Part shown: one piece after another, positions 1-7,943 of the stretch
How the letters are laid out: each line of letters starts with the position of its first letter
How positions within the stretch are numbered: the first letter of the stretch is position 1
Notes under the pieces: model-generated
What the model was told of the DNA's origin: nothing
Seen by the model: only the letters and a program-made list of their open reading frames with translations
Database searches by the model: none
Program-made: the position numbers and the translations under genes
Source of the DNA: Mycolicibacterium diernhoferi
GTDB lineage: Bacteria; Actinomycetota; Actinomycetes; Mycobacteriales; Mycobacteriaceae
Direction of reading: 5' to 3'
NCBI RefSeq assembly: GCF_019456655.1
Contig: NZ_CP080332.1
Location: forward strand, 2,046,001 to 2,110,000
Length of the DNA: 64,000 bases

Positions 1-1017
1 CTCAACGCCTACGTGGCCGATCTGCCCAACGTGGTGAACCTGCACGCGATCCGCGCCCAGGGGGTGCGCATCGGCGCCGACCCGCTGGGCGGGGCCAGCG
101 TCGACTACTGGGGCGCGATCGCCGAAACCCACAACCTGGACCTGACGGTGGTGAACCCGCTCGTCGACGCCACCTGGCGGTTCATGACGCTGGACACCGA
201 CGGCAAGATCCGGATGGACTGCAGCTCACCGAACGCGATGGCCTCGCTGATCGCCAACCGGGACCGCTTCCAGATCGCCACCGGCAATGACGCCGACTCC
301 GACCGGCACGGCATCGTCACCCCGGACGGTGGGCTGATGAACCCCAACCACTATCTGGCCGTGGCCATCGACTACCTGTACAGCCACCGGCCGGGCTGGG
401 GGGCGGGTATCGCCGTCGGCAAGACCGCGGTCAGCAGTTCCATGATCGACCGGGTGGTGGCCGGGCTGGGACGCGAACTGGTCGAGGTGCCCGTCGGCTT
501 CAAGTGGTTCGTGGACGGATTGGTGACCGGGACAATCGGTTTCGGTGGGGAGGAGAGCGCCGGGGCGTCGTTCCTGCGCACCGACGGGACGACCTGGACC
601 ACCGACAAGGACGGCATCATCCTGGCGCTGCTGGCCTCGGAGATCCTGGCTGTCACCGGCTCCACCCCGTCGCAGCGCTACACCGAACTCGCCGAGCAGT
701 ACGGGGCGCCCACCTACGCGCGCATCGACGCTCCCGCCGACCGCGACCAGAAGGCCCGGCTGGCCAAGCTGTCCGCCGAGCAGGTGAGCGCCACCGAACT
801 GGCCGGCGAGCCGATCACCGCGAAGCTCACCACCGCACCCGGTAACGGCGCCGCGCTGGGCGGGCTGAAGGTGACCACCGAGAGCGCGTGGTTCGCCGCC
901 CGCCCGTCGGGTACCGAGGATGTCTACAAGATCTACGCCGAGTCCTATCGGGGGCCCGCGCATCTGGCCGAGGTCCAGCAAGCCGCCAAGGATCTGGTGA
1001 CTACAGTCATCGGGTGA
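1..1017 (+). CDS. pgm: Phosphoglucomutase, 3' part (5' end outside window)
   Basis: Interconverts glucose-1-phosphate and glucose-6-phosphate in the cytoplasm, feeding glycogen, trehalose and cell-wall sugar synthesis. The reading frame is open from base 1, so the N-terminal part with the catalytic phosphoserine loop is missing here. About 338 residues are visible against roughly 545 for the family. Visible motifs are the metal-binding loop [10 protein letters not shown] (D-x-D-x-D-R), the sugar-binding loop GFGGEESAG, and the C-terminal phosphate-binding [15 protein letters not shown]. These place it in the alpha-D-phosphohexomutase superfamily, glucose-phosphate branch. A GTG at 13 is only an internal codon, not the start. 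The stop is followed by short direct repeats and then the MFS gene. Confidence 0.95.
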   Translation, partial: LNAYVADLPNVVNLHAIRAQGVRIGADPLGGASVDYWGAIAETHNLDLTVVNPLVDATWRFMTLDTDGKIRMDCSSPNAMASLIANRDRFQIATGNDADSDRHGIVTPDGGLMNPNHYLAVAIDYLYSHRPGWGAGIAVGKTAVSSSMIDRVVAGLGRELVEVPVGFKWFVDGLVTGTIGFGGEESAGASFLRTDGTTWTTDKDGIILALLASEILAVTGSTPSQRYTELAEQYGAPTYARIDAPADRDQKARLAKLSAEQVSATELAGEPITAKLTTAPGNGAALGGLKVTTESAWFAARPSGTEDVYKIYAESYRGPAHLAEVQQAAKDLVTTVIG

Positions 1018-1020
1018 CCA

Positions 1021-1083
1021 GCGAGAAGCGAAGCGGGATCGCGCATCGGGAAATCGAGCGAGAAGCGAAGCGGGATCGCGCAT
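1021..1083. repeat. 26-bp direct repeat between pgm and the MFS gene
   Basis: Two identical copies of a 26-bp unit beginning GCGAGAAGCGAAGCGG and ending GGATCGCGCAT lie at 1021-1046 and 1058-1083, separated by 11 bp. The second copy contains the ATG start (1082) of the MFS gene. The unit belongs to the GCGAGCG-N-AGCG type of short dispersed element that also appears at 25047, 61570 and inside a coding sequence near 21294. Confidence 0.85.
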
Positions 1084-2350
1084 GAGCCCCGCCGGTGCAG
1101 AAGGCGACTGTACGGCCCCGGCCAAGCGGAAGCTCCCGCGCGAGGTATGGGTTCTGGTCGCGGCGAACGTGGTGGTGGCGCTGGGGTACGGCGTGGTGGC
1201 CCCGGTCCTGCCGCAGTACGCCCGCCACTTCGGTGTGAGCATCTCCGCGGCCACATTCGTCATCACCGCCTTCGCGGTGATGCGGCTGATCGGGGCGCCG
1301 CCGGCGGGGTTCCTGGTCCAGCGGCTGGGGGAGCGCCGCGTCTACATCAGCGGCCTGCTGATCGTGGCCGTCTCGACGGCGGCCTGTGCGCTCGCCGAAA
1401 CCTATTGGCAGCTCCTGCTGTTCCGGTCGCTGGGCGGAATCGGTTCGGCCATGTTCACGGTGTCCTCACTGGGACTGATGATCCGGATCTCGCCGGCCGA
1501 CGCGCGGGGACGGGTGGCGGGTCTGTTCTCCTCGGGCTTCATGATCGGTTCGGTGGGCGGGCCGGTCCTGGGCAGCCTGACCGCCGGATTCGGTCTGTCG
1601 GCGCCGTTCCTGATCTACGGTGCCGCTCTGCTGGTCGCCGCGGCCGTCGTCTTCGTCAGCCTGCGCCACTCGCATCTGGCCGCCGCCGAGGAGAACGTGG
1701 ATCCGCCGGTGCCGTTCGCGACGGTGTTCCGGCACGGGGCTTTCAAGGCGGCGCTGCTGTCCAACTTCGCCACCGGGTGGGCGTCGTTCGGGCTGCGGAT
1801 CGCCCTGGTCCCGCTGTTCGTGGTGGAGGTGTTGGGCCGCAGTCCGGGCGTGGCCGGGCTGGCGCTCACCGCGTTCGCGGTGGGCAATATCTCGGTGGTG
1901 GTCCCCAGCGGTTATCTGTCCGACCGGTTCGGCCGCCGCAGGCTGATGATCTTCGGGCTGCTGCTGGCCGCGGTGTCGACCGGTCTGGTGGGCTTCAGCG
2001 AGTCGCTGACGGTGTTTCTCGTCGCCGGTTATGTGGCCGGCGCGGCCACCGGCATCTTCGTCGCACCGCAACAGGCCGCGGTCGCCGATGTGGTGGGCAG
2101 CAAGGCCCGCGGCGGTCCCGCGGTGGCCACCTTCCAGATGATGGCCGACGTCGGCTCGATCGGTGGGTCCCTCCTGGTCGGTCTGATCGCGCAGTATCTG
2201 TCGTTTTCCTGGGCGTTTGTCATCAGTGGATTGATCCTGCTGCTGGCCGCGGTGGGCTGGATGTTCGCCCCGGAGACCCACCGGGAACCGCCCGCCGGCC
2301 ACACCCCGGCCCGCTCATTGGGCCCAGAGGCCGGTGGAGAGGTGCCCTGA
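1082..2350 (+). CDS. MFS transporter (drug/metabolite exporter type)
   Basis: A 422-residue major facilitator protein with about twelve hydrophobic segments, located in the cytoplasmic membrane and probably a proton-driven exporter. The first helix reads VLVAANVVVALGYGVVAPVLP, followed by the loop between helices 2 and 3 and a second-half repeat GYLSDRFGRRRLMIF, the usual MFS signature. A short basic N-terminal tail and a hydrophilic C-terminal tail rich in Pro and Gly lie outside the membrane core. The substrate cannot be inferred. The ATG lies inside the second copy of a 26-bp direct repeat, so the ribosome-binding site is formed by the repeat itself. The gene is followed by tRNA-Ala on the same strand. 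Confidence 0.9.
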   Translation: MSPAGAEGDCTAPAKRKLPREVWVLVAANVVVALGYGVVAPVLPQYARHFGVSISAATFVITAFAVMRLIGAPPAGFLVQRLGERRVYISGLLIVAVSTAACALAETYWQLLLFRSLGGIGSAMFTVSSLGLMIRISPADARGRVAGLFSSGFMIGSVGGPVLGSLTAGFGLSAPFLIYGAALLVAAAVVFVSLRHSHLAAAEENVDPPVPFATVFRHGAFKAALLSNFATGWASFGLRIALVPLFVVEVLGRSPGVAGLALTAFAVGNISVVVPSGYLSDRFGRRRLMIFGLLLAAVSTGLVGFSESLTVFLVAGYVAGAATGIFVAPQQAAVADVVGSKARGGPAVATFQMMADVGSIGGSLLVGLIAQYLSFSWAFVISGLILLLAAVGWMFAPETHREPPAGHTPARSLGPEAGGEVP

Positions 2351-2406
2351 CCAGCCGTTTTGAACCTGCACGGTGCAGTGGTGTACCTTTCAACAGCACC
2401 ACAAAC

Positions 2407-2479
2407 GGGGCTATGGCGCAGTTGGTAGCGCACCACACTGGCAGTGTGGGGGTCAGGGGTTCGAATCCCCTTAGCTCCA
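2407..2479 (+). tRNA. tRNA-Ala (anticodon GGC)
   Basis: A 73-base cloverleaf. The acceptor stem GGGGCTA pairs with TAGCTCC and contains the G3-U70 wobble that marks alanine tRNAs. The anticodon stem CCACA/TGTGG encloses CTGGCAG with anticodon GGC (codon GCC). The T loop reads GGTTCGAATCC. The discriminator base is A, and CCA is not encoded. Confidence 0.97.
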
Positions 2480-2490
2480 CGTTTCGACAA

Positions 2491-2520
2491 CCCGCTCCGG
2501 CTTCGGCCGGGGCGGGTTTT
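2491..2520 (+). terminator. Rho-independent terminator after tRNA-Ala
   Basis: Stem CCCGCTCCGGC (2491-2501), loop TTCG, complementary arm GCCGGGGCGGG (2506-2516) with one T-G wobble, then four T residues. It sits 11 bases after the tRNA, where the tRNA transcript should end. Confidence 0.9.
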
Positions 2521-2618
2521 CTCGTCGGCGCGCCCTTTATTTCGGAATGAGCGACCGCTGAGTGGGAGCGCAAATTGCGGGCGGAGTCCACAACTGGCGG
2601 GTTATGCCATATTTCACG

Positions 2619-2640
2619 CGAATTGCCTGCGAACAATTCG
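2619..2640. promoter_or_regulatory. Inverted repeat upstream of the c-di-GMP gene
   Basis: Perfect 7-bp arms CGAATTG and CAATTCG separated by 8 bp, in the 228-bp AT-richer gap between the tRNA terminator and the GGDEF-EAL gene. It looks like a dimer-binding operator for the downstream gene. No cognate regulator is apparent in the immediate neighbourhood. Confidence 0.4.
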
Positions 2641-2748
2641 ACGTAATGGCGCAACACACATTTCTCGGGTGGACCGCTAAAGTATTGCTGGTGTTTGCCT
2701 CCTGCCGTGTGTGCCGTGTCGGCGGGGATGCGTAGGCGGTGACATAAC

Positions 2749-4581
2749 TTGACCGGCAGCCTCAATGGCTTGGTGGATTTGACCGCCAAACGGCTGATCA
2801 CCGCGAACAGTGAGAACGCGGTCGAGGTCAGCGAGTTGGTGTTGACCGATTTGGCCGCATACCTCGGTCTGGACGTCGCATTTCTGCGCCACAATGACCA
2901 TGAGATTCACGCCACGCGTCTGGTGGCGCAGTGGCCGATTCGGACCTTCGTCCCGGATCCGGACCCCATCGGAGTCGTTTACTTCGCCGACGCGGACCCG
3001 GTGTTCGCAATGGCCGAATGGCTCAAAGAGCCGCTGGTGATCCGGCCCGAACCGAAAACCGACGAATATCAGCAAACTATTCAGCAGGGCACCGAGGTGC
3101 CGCAGATCTCGCTGGCCTGCGTGCCGCTACTGTCACACGACGTCACCACCGGGACGCTGGGGTTCGTCAAATACGGCGACCGGGAGTGGCTGGAAGAAGA
3201 GCTCAACGCGCTGAAGACGATCGCGACCATGTTCGCCCAACTACAGGCGCGACTGGTGGCGATCGACCGGCTGCAGTACCTGGCCGAACACGACGACCTC
3301 ACCGGGCTGTGCAACAACCGGGTGCTCTCCCAGCATCTGGACCGTCGGCTGGAGTCCGGGCAGCACGGCCCGGTGGCCGTACTGTTCACCGATCTGGACC
3401 GGCTGAAGTCGGTCAACGATCTGTTCGGCCACACCGCGGGTGACGAGTTGATCGCCCAGTTCGCCGGACGACTGCGCGAATCGGTGGGCGACACCGCGTT
3501 CCTCGCGCGCCAGGGCGGCGACGAGTTCGTGATCGTGCCGCACGGGCCGCTGGAACTCGGGCAGGCCGAAGAGCTGGCCGACCGGGTCCGGCTGCTGCTC
3601 AAGGAGCCGTTCACGGTGGGCCGCGAGTTCGTCCGGCGCACGGCCAGTATCGGTGTGGCGGTGGGGCTTCCCGGTAAGGACTCGGCGTCCGACGTGCTGC
3701 GGTACGCCGATCTGGCGCTGGTGGCCGCCAAGGGGTCGGGCGGCAACGACGTCGCGGTCTTCACCGATGCGATCGCGCGCAAGTACCTGCTGCTCAACGA
3801 TGTCGAGTTGCATCTGCGCGACGGCATCGAGACCGACGCGTTCGTGGTGCACTACCAGCCCGAGGTGGACCTGCGCACCGGCGCGGTGGTCGCGGTGGAG
3901 GCGCTGGTGCGGTGGAACCACCCCACCCGGGGCATCCTGCTGCCCAGTGCCTTCATGCCGGTGGCCGAATCCTCCAATCTGGCTGCGGTGCTGGGCCGCA
4001 AGGTGTTGCACGACTCCTGCGCGCAGCTGCGGCAGTGGCGCTCGATGGGTCTGGCCCGCGACGTCAAACTGCGGGTCAACGTGTCACCGGTGCAGCGGGT
4101 GGCCTACGGGTTCGCCGACCACGTCGCCCGGGTGCTCGAGGAGTTCGACCTGGAACCGTCGTCGTTGAGCCTGGAGATCTCGGAGAGCTTCGTCACCGAC
4201 GATGCCGACGTCAACGGCGACACCCTCACCGAGTTGCGGGCCCTCGGTGTCAGCGTGGCCCTCGATGAATTCGGGGCCGCCTACAGCGATCTCAGCCGCC
4301 TCAAGGCGCTGCCGATCGACACCCTGAAGATCGACCGGACTTTCGTGCAGGAACTGCAGGAGGGCTCCGACGATCTGGCGATCATCCGGGCCATCGTTTC
4401 GCTGGGCGAGGCGTTCGGGCTCGGTCTGGTCGCCGTCGGCCTGGAGACCGAGGCGGCAGCGCAGACCCTGGTGCAGCTGGGTTGCTTTCAGGCCCAGGGT
4501 TTTCTGCTGTCCCCGCCGGTCGATGCCGCCGCCATGGCGAAGATCCTGGCGGCCGGCACGATCGACTGGCAGACCGGCTAG
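2749..4581 (+). CDS. GAF-GGDEF-EAL cyclic-di-GMP protein, degenerate EAL
   Basis: A 610-residue cytoplasmic signalling protein with an N-terminal GAF sensor (about 20-165), a GGDEF diguanylate cyclase (about 180-335) with intact GGDEF at 256-260, and an EAL domain (about 355-605). The order matches the mycobacterial bifunctional enzyme of the Rv1354c/DcpA type. EAL itself is present at 384-386, but two normally invariant sites are changed: the metal-binding Asp pair reads Asp506-Glu507 (DEFG instead of DDFG), and the AEGVE motif reads AVGLE with Val563 in place of Glu. Phosphodiesterase activity is therefore doubtful while cyclase activity looks intact. The TTG start is the first in-frame start after a stop at 2741. 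The TAG stop lies in the target site of the IS481 insertion. Confidence 0.9.
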   Translation: MTGSLNGLVDLTAKRLITANSENAVEVSELVLTDLAAYLGLDVAFLRHNDHEIHATRLVAQWPIRTFVPDPDPIGVVYFADADPVFAMAEWLKEPLVIRPEPKTDEYQQTIQQGTEVPQISLACVPLLSHDVTTGTLGFVKYGDREWLEEELNALKTIATMFAQLQARLVAIDRLQYLAEHDDLTGLCNNRVLSQHLDRRLESGQHGPVAVLFTDLDRLKSVNDLFGHTAGDELIAQFAGRLRESVGDTAFLARQGGDEFVIVPHGPLELGQAEELADRVRLLLKEPFTVGREFVRRTASIGVAVGLPGKDSASDVLRYADLALVAAKGSGGNDVAVFTDAIARKYLLLNDVELHLRDGIETDAFVVHYQPEVDLRTGAVVAVEALVRWNHPTRGILLPSAFMPVAESSNLAAVLGRKVLHDSCAQLRQWRSMGLARDVKLRVNVSPVQRVAYGFADHVARVLEEFDLEPSSLSLEISESFVTDDADVNGDTLTELRALGVSVALDEFGAAYSDLSRLKALPIDTLKIDRTFVQELQEGSDDLAIIRAIVSLGEAFGLGLVAVGLETEAAAQTLVQLGCFQAQGFLLSPPVDAAAMAKILAAGTIDWQTG

Positions 4582-5564
4582 CTGTACTGACCTGAGAGGT
4601 TAGGTACGCGGGTGGCAGGTGGTTCGCCGCCGAGTGCGGTGTGGCCGCGGTGGTAATTGTAGGTGTGTAGCCAGCGTGGATACTCGGCGCAGCGTTCAGC
4701 GTCGCTGGTGTAGAGCCGGGCGTAGGCCCATTCGTCGGCCAGGGTGCGGTGGAAGCGTTCGACCTTGCCGTTGGTTTGCGGCCGGTAGGGGCGGGTGCGG
4801 CGATGTTCGACGTCGCCGAGTGCGTCCCGGAAAGCGTGTGATCGGTAGCAGGAACCGTTGTCGGTCAACACTTTACGAACAGTGATCCCGCACTCGTTGA
4901 ACCAGGCGTTAGCGCGTAGCCAAAACGCGGCGGCGGTCTCTTTGCGTTCATCGGTGAGCAGCTCGCTATAAACCAGTCGTGAGTGTGCATCTATCGCGGT
5001 GTGCAGAAAGTGGTAGCCGCGCACCAACCGGCGATTGCGGTGTTGGCCGGCCCCTCTGCTTGCCTGTGCGTTGCGATTGCCCACGCTGCGCCCTTGCATC
5101 CGCCATCCACCGCCGGCGGGGACCTTACCGACCTTCTTGACATCGACATGGACCAGTTCACCGACGGCTGTGGTGTTGATCCGTCGGATGACCCTGCCGG
5201 TGGGGCGGTCCAGCCAGCGCAGGCGCGCGATCCCGTAGCGGGTCAGCACCCGGTGCACAGTCGAAGGATGGATGCCTAACAGATAGCCGATCTGGGCTGG
5301 GCCCCAACGACGGATGACTCGGACCTTGATGATTCGCCGCTCGGTGCGGGTGGGTGTCTGATTGGGGCTGTGGTGCGGTCGTGAGCTGCGATCGGCCATG
5401 CCGGCCGGTCCCAGTTCGCGATACCTGCTGGCCCAACGCTGGGCAGTGGTGACCGCGACCTGAAACCGCTCGGCGGCCCGGCGCAGCGACCAGCCGTCCT
5501 CGACAACACAACGAGCCAGCCGCAGACGACCGGTTTCTGACAATGGGGCATTACGGTGGGACAC
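4578..5564 (-). CDS. IS481-family transposase
   Basis: A DDE-type transposase of about 328 residues. An N-terminal helix-turn-helix (GWSLRRAAERFQVAVTTAQRW) and a second HTH region are followed by the integrase core with Asp in LVHVDVKKVG, Asp in VLTDNGSCY and Glu in PQTNGKVERFHRTL. The GTG at 5564 is chosen because GGAGG stands five bases before it and the protein then begins SHRNAPLSETGRL, the usual family N-terminus; an ATG at 5612 would add 16 residues. The last codon and the TAG stop use target-duplication bases outside the element (4577-4582), so the insertion-site CTAG supplies the stop codon. Confidence 0.93.
   Translation of the reverse strand: MSHRNAPLSETGRLRLARCVVEDGWSLRRAAERFQVAVTTAQRWASRYRELGPAGMADRSSRPHHSPNQTPTRTERRIIKVRVIRRWGPAQIGYLLGIHPSTVHRVLTRYGIARLRWLDRPTGRVIRRINTTAVGELVHVDVKKVGKVPAGGGWRMQGRSVGNRNAQASRGAGQHRNRRLVRGYHFLHTAIDAHSRLVYSELLTDERKETAAAFWLRANAWFNECGITVRKVLTDNGSCYRSHAFRDALGDVEHRRTRPYRPQTNGKVERFHRTLADEWAYARLYTSDAERCAEYPRWLHTYNYHRGHTALGGEPPATRVPNLSGQYS
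4583..4608. repeat. IS481 left terminal inverted repeat
   Basis: TGTACTGACC, then TGAGAG, then GTTAGGTACG. It pairs with the right end except for the central six bases. Confidence 0.9.
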
Positions 5565-5644
5565 GAAGACCTCCGAGAGAGTGGGTGCGTTCCTAGACAG
5601 CTCGCACTTCACTCGGAGGTCTTCTCCATGTCACCACGCCACGC

Positions 5645-5670
5645 CGTACCTAACGTCCGTGGTCAGTACA
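5645..5670. repeat. IS481 right terminal inverted repeat
   Basis: CGTACCTAAC, then GTCCGT, then GGTCAGTACA. It is the inverse of the left end and is followed directly by the second GCTAGC copy. Confidence 0.9.
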
Positions 5671-5671
5671 G

Positions 5672-6340
5672 CTAGCCGGTCTTGCGTGCCGAGAGCAGCA
5701 GCGCGGGCAGCTTGACCCGGCCCTTGTCGTCGCTGTCGAAACTGTGCTCCGGCAGGTTCGGGACATCGGGCAGCTTCACCGCCACGAAGGCCGGCGCGAC
5801 GTTCTCGATGGTCCAGACCCGCGAGACCACCTCGCGCAGTTCGGCCTCGGTGACCAGATTGGGTACCGGGAAAGGGGAGTCCGGGGGGAGCGCATCGGTG
5901 GTGAACACCAGCATGTGCAGCACCGCGCCGGGCGCGGACACCTGGTGCACCCCGCGCAGGTAATCCTCGCGCGCCTCGACCGGCAGCGAATGGAACAGCG
6001 TGCAGTCGACGATGGTGTTGAACGGCTCGCCGTCGACGGTGAGCGTGCGCAGATCCCCTTGGACGAAGCGCACATTGGTCAGGTTGCGTGCCGCCGCGGC
6101 CCGGGTGGCCGCCTCGATGGCGACGGTCGAGATGTCGGCACCCACCACGTCATAGCCGTGCTCGGCGAGCGCCAGCGAGACGTCGCCGACGCCGCAGCCG
6201 GCGTCCAGCACGGGGCCGGTGATCTTGCCGGCGTCGACCAGCGCCACGATCTCGGGCTGTGCCTCGCCGATGTTCCACGGCGGCGGCCCCGCGAAAACGT
6301 GGTCGGAGTACGCAGCGTCCCAATCCATCACCTCAGCCAT
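5672..6340 (-). CDS. Class I SAM-dependent methyltransferase
   Basis: A 222-residue soluble methyltransferase with the Rossmann-like motif I VLDAGCGVGDVSLALAE near residues 47-63, the acidic motif II end VVGADIS, and a motif resembling the thiopurine/small-molecule methyltransferase group (IVDCTLFHSLP). The substrate is unknown. The ATG at 6340 begins MAEVMDWDAAYSD; a second ATG six codons later is possible. The frame stays open upstream into the neighbouring hydrolase gene, but that stretch is antisense-type read-through and not a real extension. The TAG stop is at 5672-5674 inside the right copy of the IS target duplication, so the insertion did not truncate the protein. Confidence 0.88.
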   Translation of the reverse strand: MAEVMDWDAAYSDHVFAGPPPWNIGEAQPEIVALVDAGKITGPVLDAGCGVGDVSLALAEHGYDVVGADISTVAIEAATRAAAARNLTNVRFVQGDLRTLTVDGEPFNTIVDCTLFHSLPVEAREDYLRGVHQVSAPGAVLHMLVFTTDALPPDSPFPVPNLVTEAELREVVSRVWTIENVAPAFVAVKLPDVPNLPEHSFDSDDKGRVKLPALLLSARKTG

Positions 6341-6360
6341 AGCTGGCCAGCGTAGCGCCT

Positions 6361-7065
6361 TCAGCTCAGATGTTCCTCGAAGAAGGAGAGGATCCGTCGC
6401 CACGCGTCCTCGGCTTCGGGTTCGGAGTAGCTCATCGCCGCGAGTCGCTCGATGACGGTGAACGGTGCCGGTATGCCGAAGTCGTTCATGAAGGCGTGAC
6501 CGACGTTCTCGTACTCCTTGATGTCGCGGGCGACCCCGCCCTTGGCCAGCACGGCCTCCAGCTCGGCGGCCGACCCGGTGCGCGTGATCCGGTCCTTGGC
6601 CCCGTAACTCGCGACCACCGGACAGGATTCGGCCAGCGCATCGATGTTCTTGGGGTTCAGGCCGTAGTTCGGTGCGCTCGCGTCGAACAATCCACTGGGC
6701 GAAAGCTGTAGGACGAAACCCGCACCCATGCAGAATCCGACCAGGCCGACCTTGCCGGTGCAGCGCGGGTCGGCCAGCAGATGGTCCCGGGCCGCGACGA
6801 TGTCGTCGAAGCTGTCGCCGGTGCCGGCGAAATGCGTGCGGATGGTGGAGACCATGCACTTGATCCTGAGTCCGCGGCTGTACAGCGCGGGGGCGAGGGT
6901 GAGATAGCCGGCGGCGGCCAGGCGGTCGCTGATGCGGCGCAGGTCAGCGGTCATCCCGCGGACATCCTGCACCACGATCACCGCAGGCCACGGACCGTCG
7001 GTCGGGGGCACGGCGAGGTACCCGCGCAGGACACCGGCGGGGGCGGGGTAGCTGACCTTGGGCAT
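6361..7065 (-). CDS. Dienelactone hydrolase family protein
   Basis: A 234-residue alpha/beta hydrolase of the dienelactone hydrolase (DLH) family, which opens lactone or ester bonds with a cysteine nucleophile. The triad is visible: Cys112 in GFCMGAG, Asp158 in GAKDR and His190 in NVGHAFM. The N-terminal oxyanion-side motif VVQDVRGM is also present. Length equals that of typical family members and there is no signal peptide. It lies 20 bp upstream of the methyltransferase on the same strand and the two may be co-transcribed. It diverges from a TetR-family gene across a 157-bp gap, the arrangement usual for local repression. The physiological substrate is not indicated by context. Confidence 0.9.
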   Translation of the reverse strand: MPKVSYPAPAGVLRGYLAVPPTDGPWPAVIVVQDVRGMTADLRRISDRLAAAGYLTLAPALYSRGLRIKCMVSTIRTHFAGTGDSFDDIVAARDHLLADPRCTGKVGLVGFCMGAGFVLQLSPSGLFDASAPNYGLNPKNIDALAESCPVVASYGAKDRITRTGSAAELEAVLAKGGVARDIKEYENVGHAFMNDFGIPAPFTVIERLAAMSYSEPEAEDAWRRILSFFEEHLS

Positions 7066-7152
7066 GTGATTCCGTTGCTGTCCAGTTCATCTGGCGACTC
7101 GCCGGGCATGGTGGTCCGTCTCGCGCAGGCCCGACGGTGCGGGTGTACCGTC

Positions 7153-7166
7153 TGCCCAGCTTGGCA
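7153..7166. promoter_or_regulatory. Near-palindrome between DLH and TetR genes
   Basis: TGCCCAGCTTGGCA matches its own reverse complement at 12 of 14 positions and lies midway in the divergent gap. It is a candidate operator for the adjacent TetR protein. Confidence 0.35.
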
Positions 7167-7222
7167 TACCGCTGCACGGTAGGGGCGCATTGGATTGCAA
7201 GTTGGCTGTATTGTCATGGCCC

Positions 7223-7885
7223 ATGACGGTCTTCCTCAGACCACGCGTACCGCCCGAGCCGACGAGTGTCGACCGGATCCGTGACGCGGCCGTGCGGACC
7301 CTCGCCGACCGTGGTGTGGCCGCGACCTCGCTGCGCGCGGTCGCCGAGGAAGCCGGGGTGTCGATCGGCCTGGTGCAGCACTACTTCGGCAACAAGGCCG
7401 GGCTGGTCGCCGCCGTCGACGACTACGTGCTGCAGGTGTTCGGCGAGATCATCGAGGCGACACCGATTCCGGAGCCGGCGACCGCTTATCCGCAGGACAT
7501 GGGCACCCGGTTCGCGCAGTTGCTCGACGAGCATCCCGACCTCACCAACTACATCGCCCACGCCCTCATCGAAGGCGACAAGATCGGCTCCGTCATCTTC
7601 GACGGTCTCCTACAGATCAGCGCGGCGCAGGGGGAGAAGTTCGCCGAGGCCGGGCTGATCCGGTCCGACCTCGACCCGGTGTGGGGCTCGTTGAACCCGC
7701 TGATCCTGCGGGTCGGCGCGATGATCCTGCGCCCGCACATCGAACGTCATCTACCCGAACCGTTCGGGTCGCAATCTCAGTTACAACGCTGGGATGCGGC
7801 GGTGACGGCGCTGATCCGCAACGGCCAGATCTCGGAAGGCCAGATCTCGGAAGGCCAGATCTCGGAAGCTGCCGTCGACAACTGA
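7223..7885 (+). CDS. TetR-family transcriptional regulator
   Basis: About 220 residues. The N-terminal HTH reads ATSLRAVAEEAGVSIGLVQHYFGNKAGL (split here for reading: recognition helix SIGLVQHYF), a typical TetR DNA-binding domain, followed by a helical ligand domain. The C-terminus ends in a threefold five-residue repeat GQISE encoded by a perfect 15-bp tandem repeat, likely a flexible acidic tail. The ATG at 7223 starts MTVFLRPRVPPEPTS; an in-frame TTG at 7190 is less likely. It is divergent from the DLH/methyltransferase pair and probably represses it and itself. Confidence 0.88.
   Translation: MTVFLRPRVPPEPTSVDRIRDAAVRTLADRGVAATSLRAVAEEAGVSIGLVQHYFGNKAGLVAAVDDYVLQVFGEIIEATPIPEPATAYPQDMGTRFAQLLDEHPDLTNYIAHALIEGDKIGSVIFDGLLQISAAQGEKFAEAGLIRSDLDPVWGSLNPLILRVGAMILRPHIERHLPEPFGSQSQLQRWDAAVTALIRNGQISEGQISEGQISEAAVDN
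7823..7867 (+). repeat. 15-bp unit x3 inside the TetR C-terminus
   Basis: Three perfect copies of GGCCAGATCTCGGAA in frame, each encoding GQISE. Perfect identity at the nucleotide level suggests recent slippage and probable copy-number variation between strains. Confidence 0.9.
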
Positions 7886-7943
7886 CCACATGGCGAGCGT
7901 TGATCCCTGGTGCGGGTGTTCGTGGGGTACGCCCCACCAGGGG

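Larger units (their letters stand above)
4583..5670 (-). mobile_element. IS481-family insertion sequence, complete (1088 bp)
   Basis: Both ends are visible. Terminal inverted repeats match at TGTACTGACC and GTTAGGTACG, separated by six variable bases (4583-4608 and 5645-5670). The flanking sequence is duplicated as GCTAGC at 4577-4582 and 5671-5676, a 6-bp target duplication fitting the NCTAGN preference known for IS481. A single transposase on the minus strand fills the element. Removing one GCTAGC copy restores an 18-bp palindrome (half-site AGACCGGCT) at the junction of two convergent genes. Intact ends, intact target duplication and intact transposase indicate a fairly recent insertion. 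Confidence 0.95.

Noticed and set aside
226..1266. Long minus-strand open frame over the phosphoglucomutase gene
   Set aside because: Its His/Gly/Arg-rich composition is typical of antisense frames in high-GC DNA and it has no recognisable domain.
1466..2302. A 278-codon minus-strand frame over the MFS gene
   Set aside because: Strongly charged Gln/Arg/His-rich sequence that mirrors a membrane protein gene; a shadow frame.
5672..6859. A 395-codon frame suggesting a fusion upstream of the methyltransferase
   Set aside because: The extra N-terminal part is Arg/His-rich out-of-frame read-through of the hydrolase gene. The methyltransferase domain begins right after ATG 6340.
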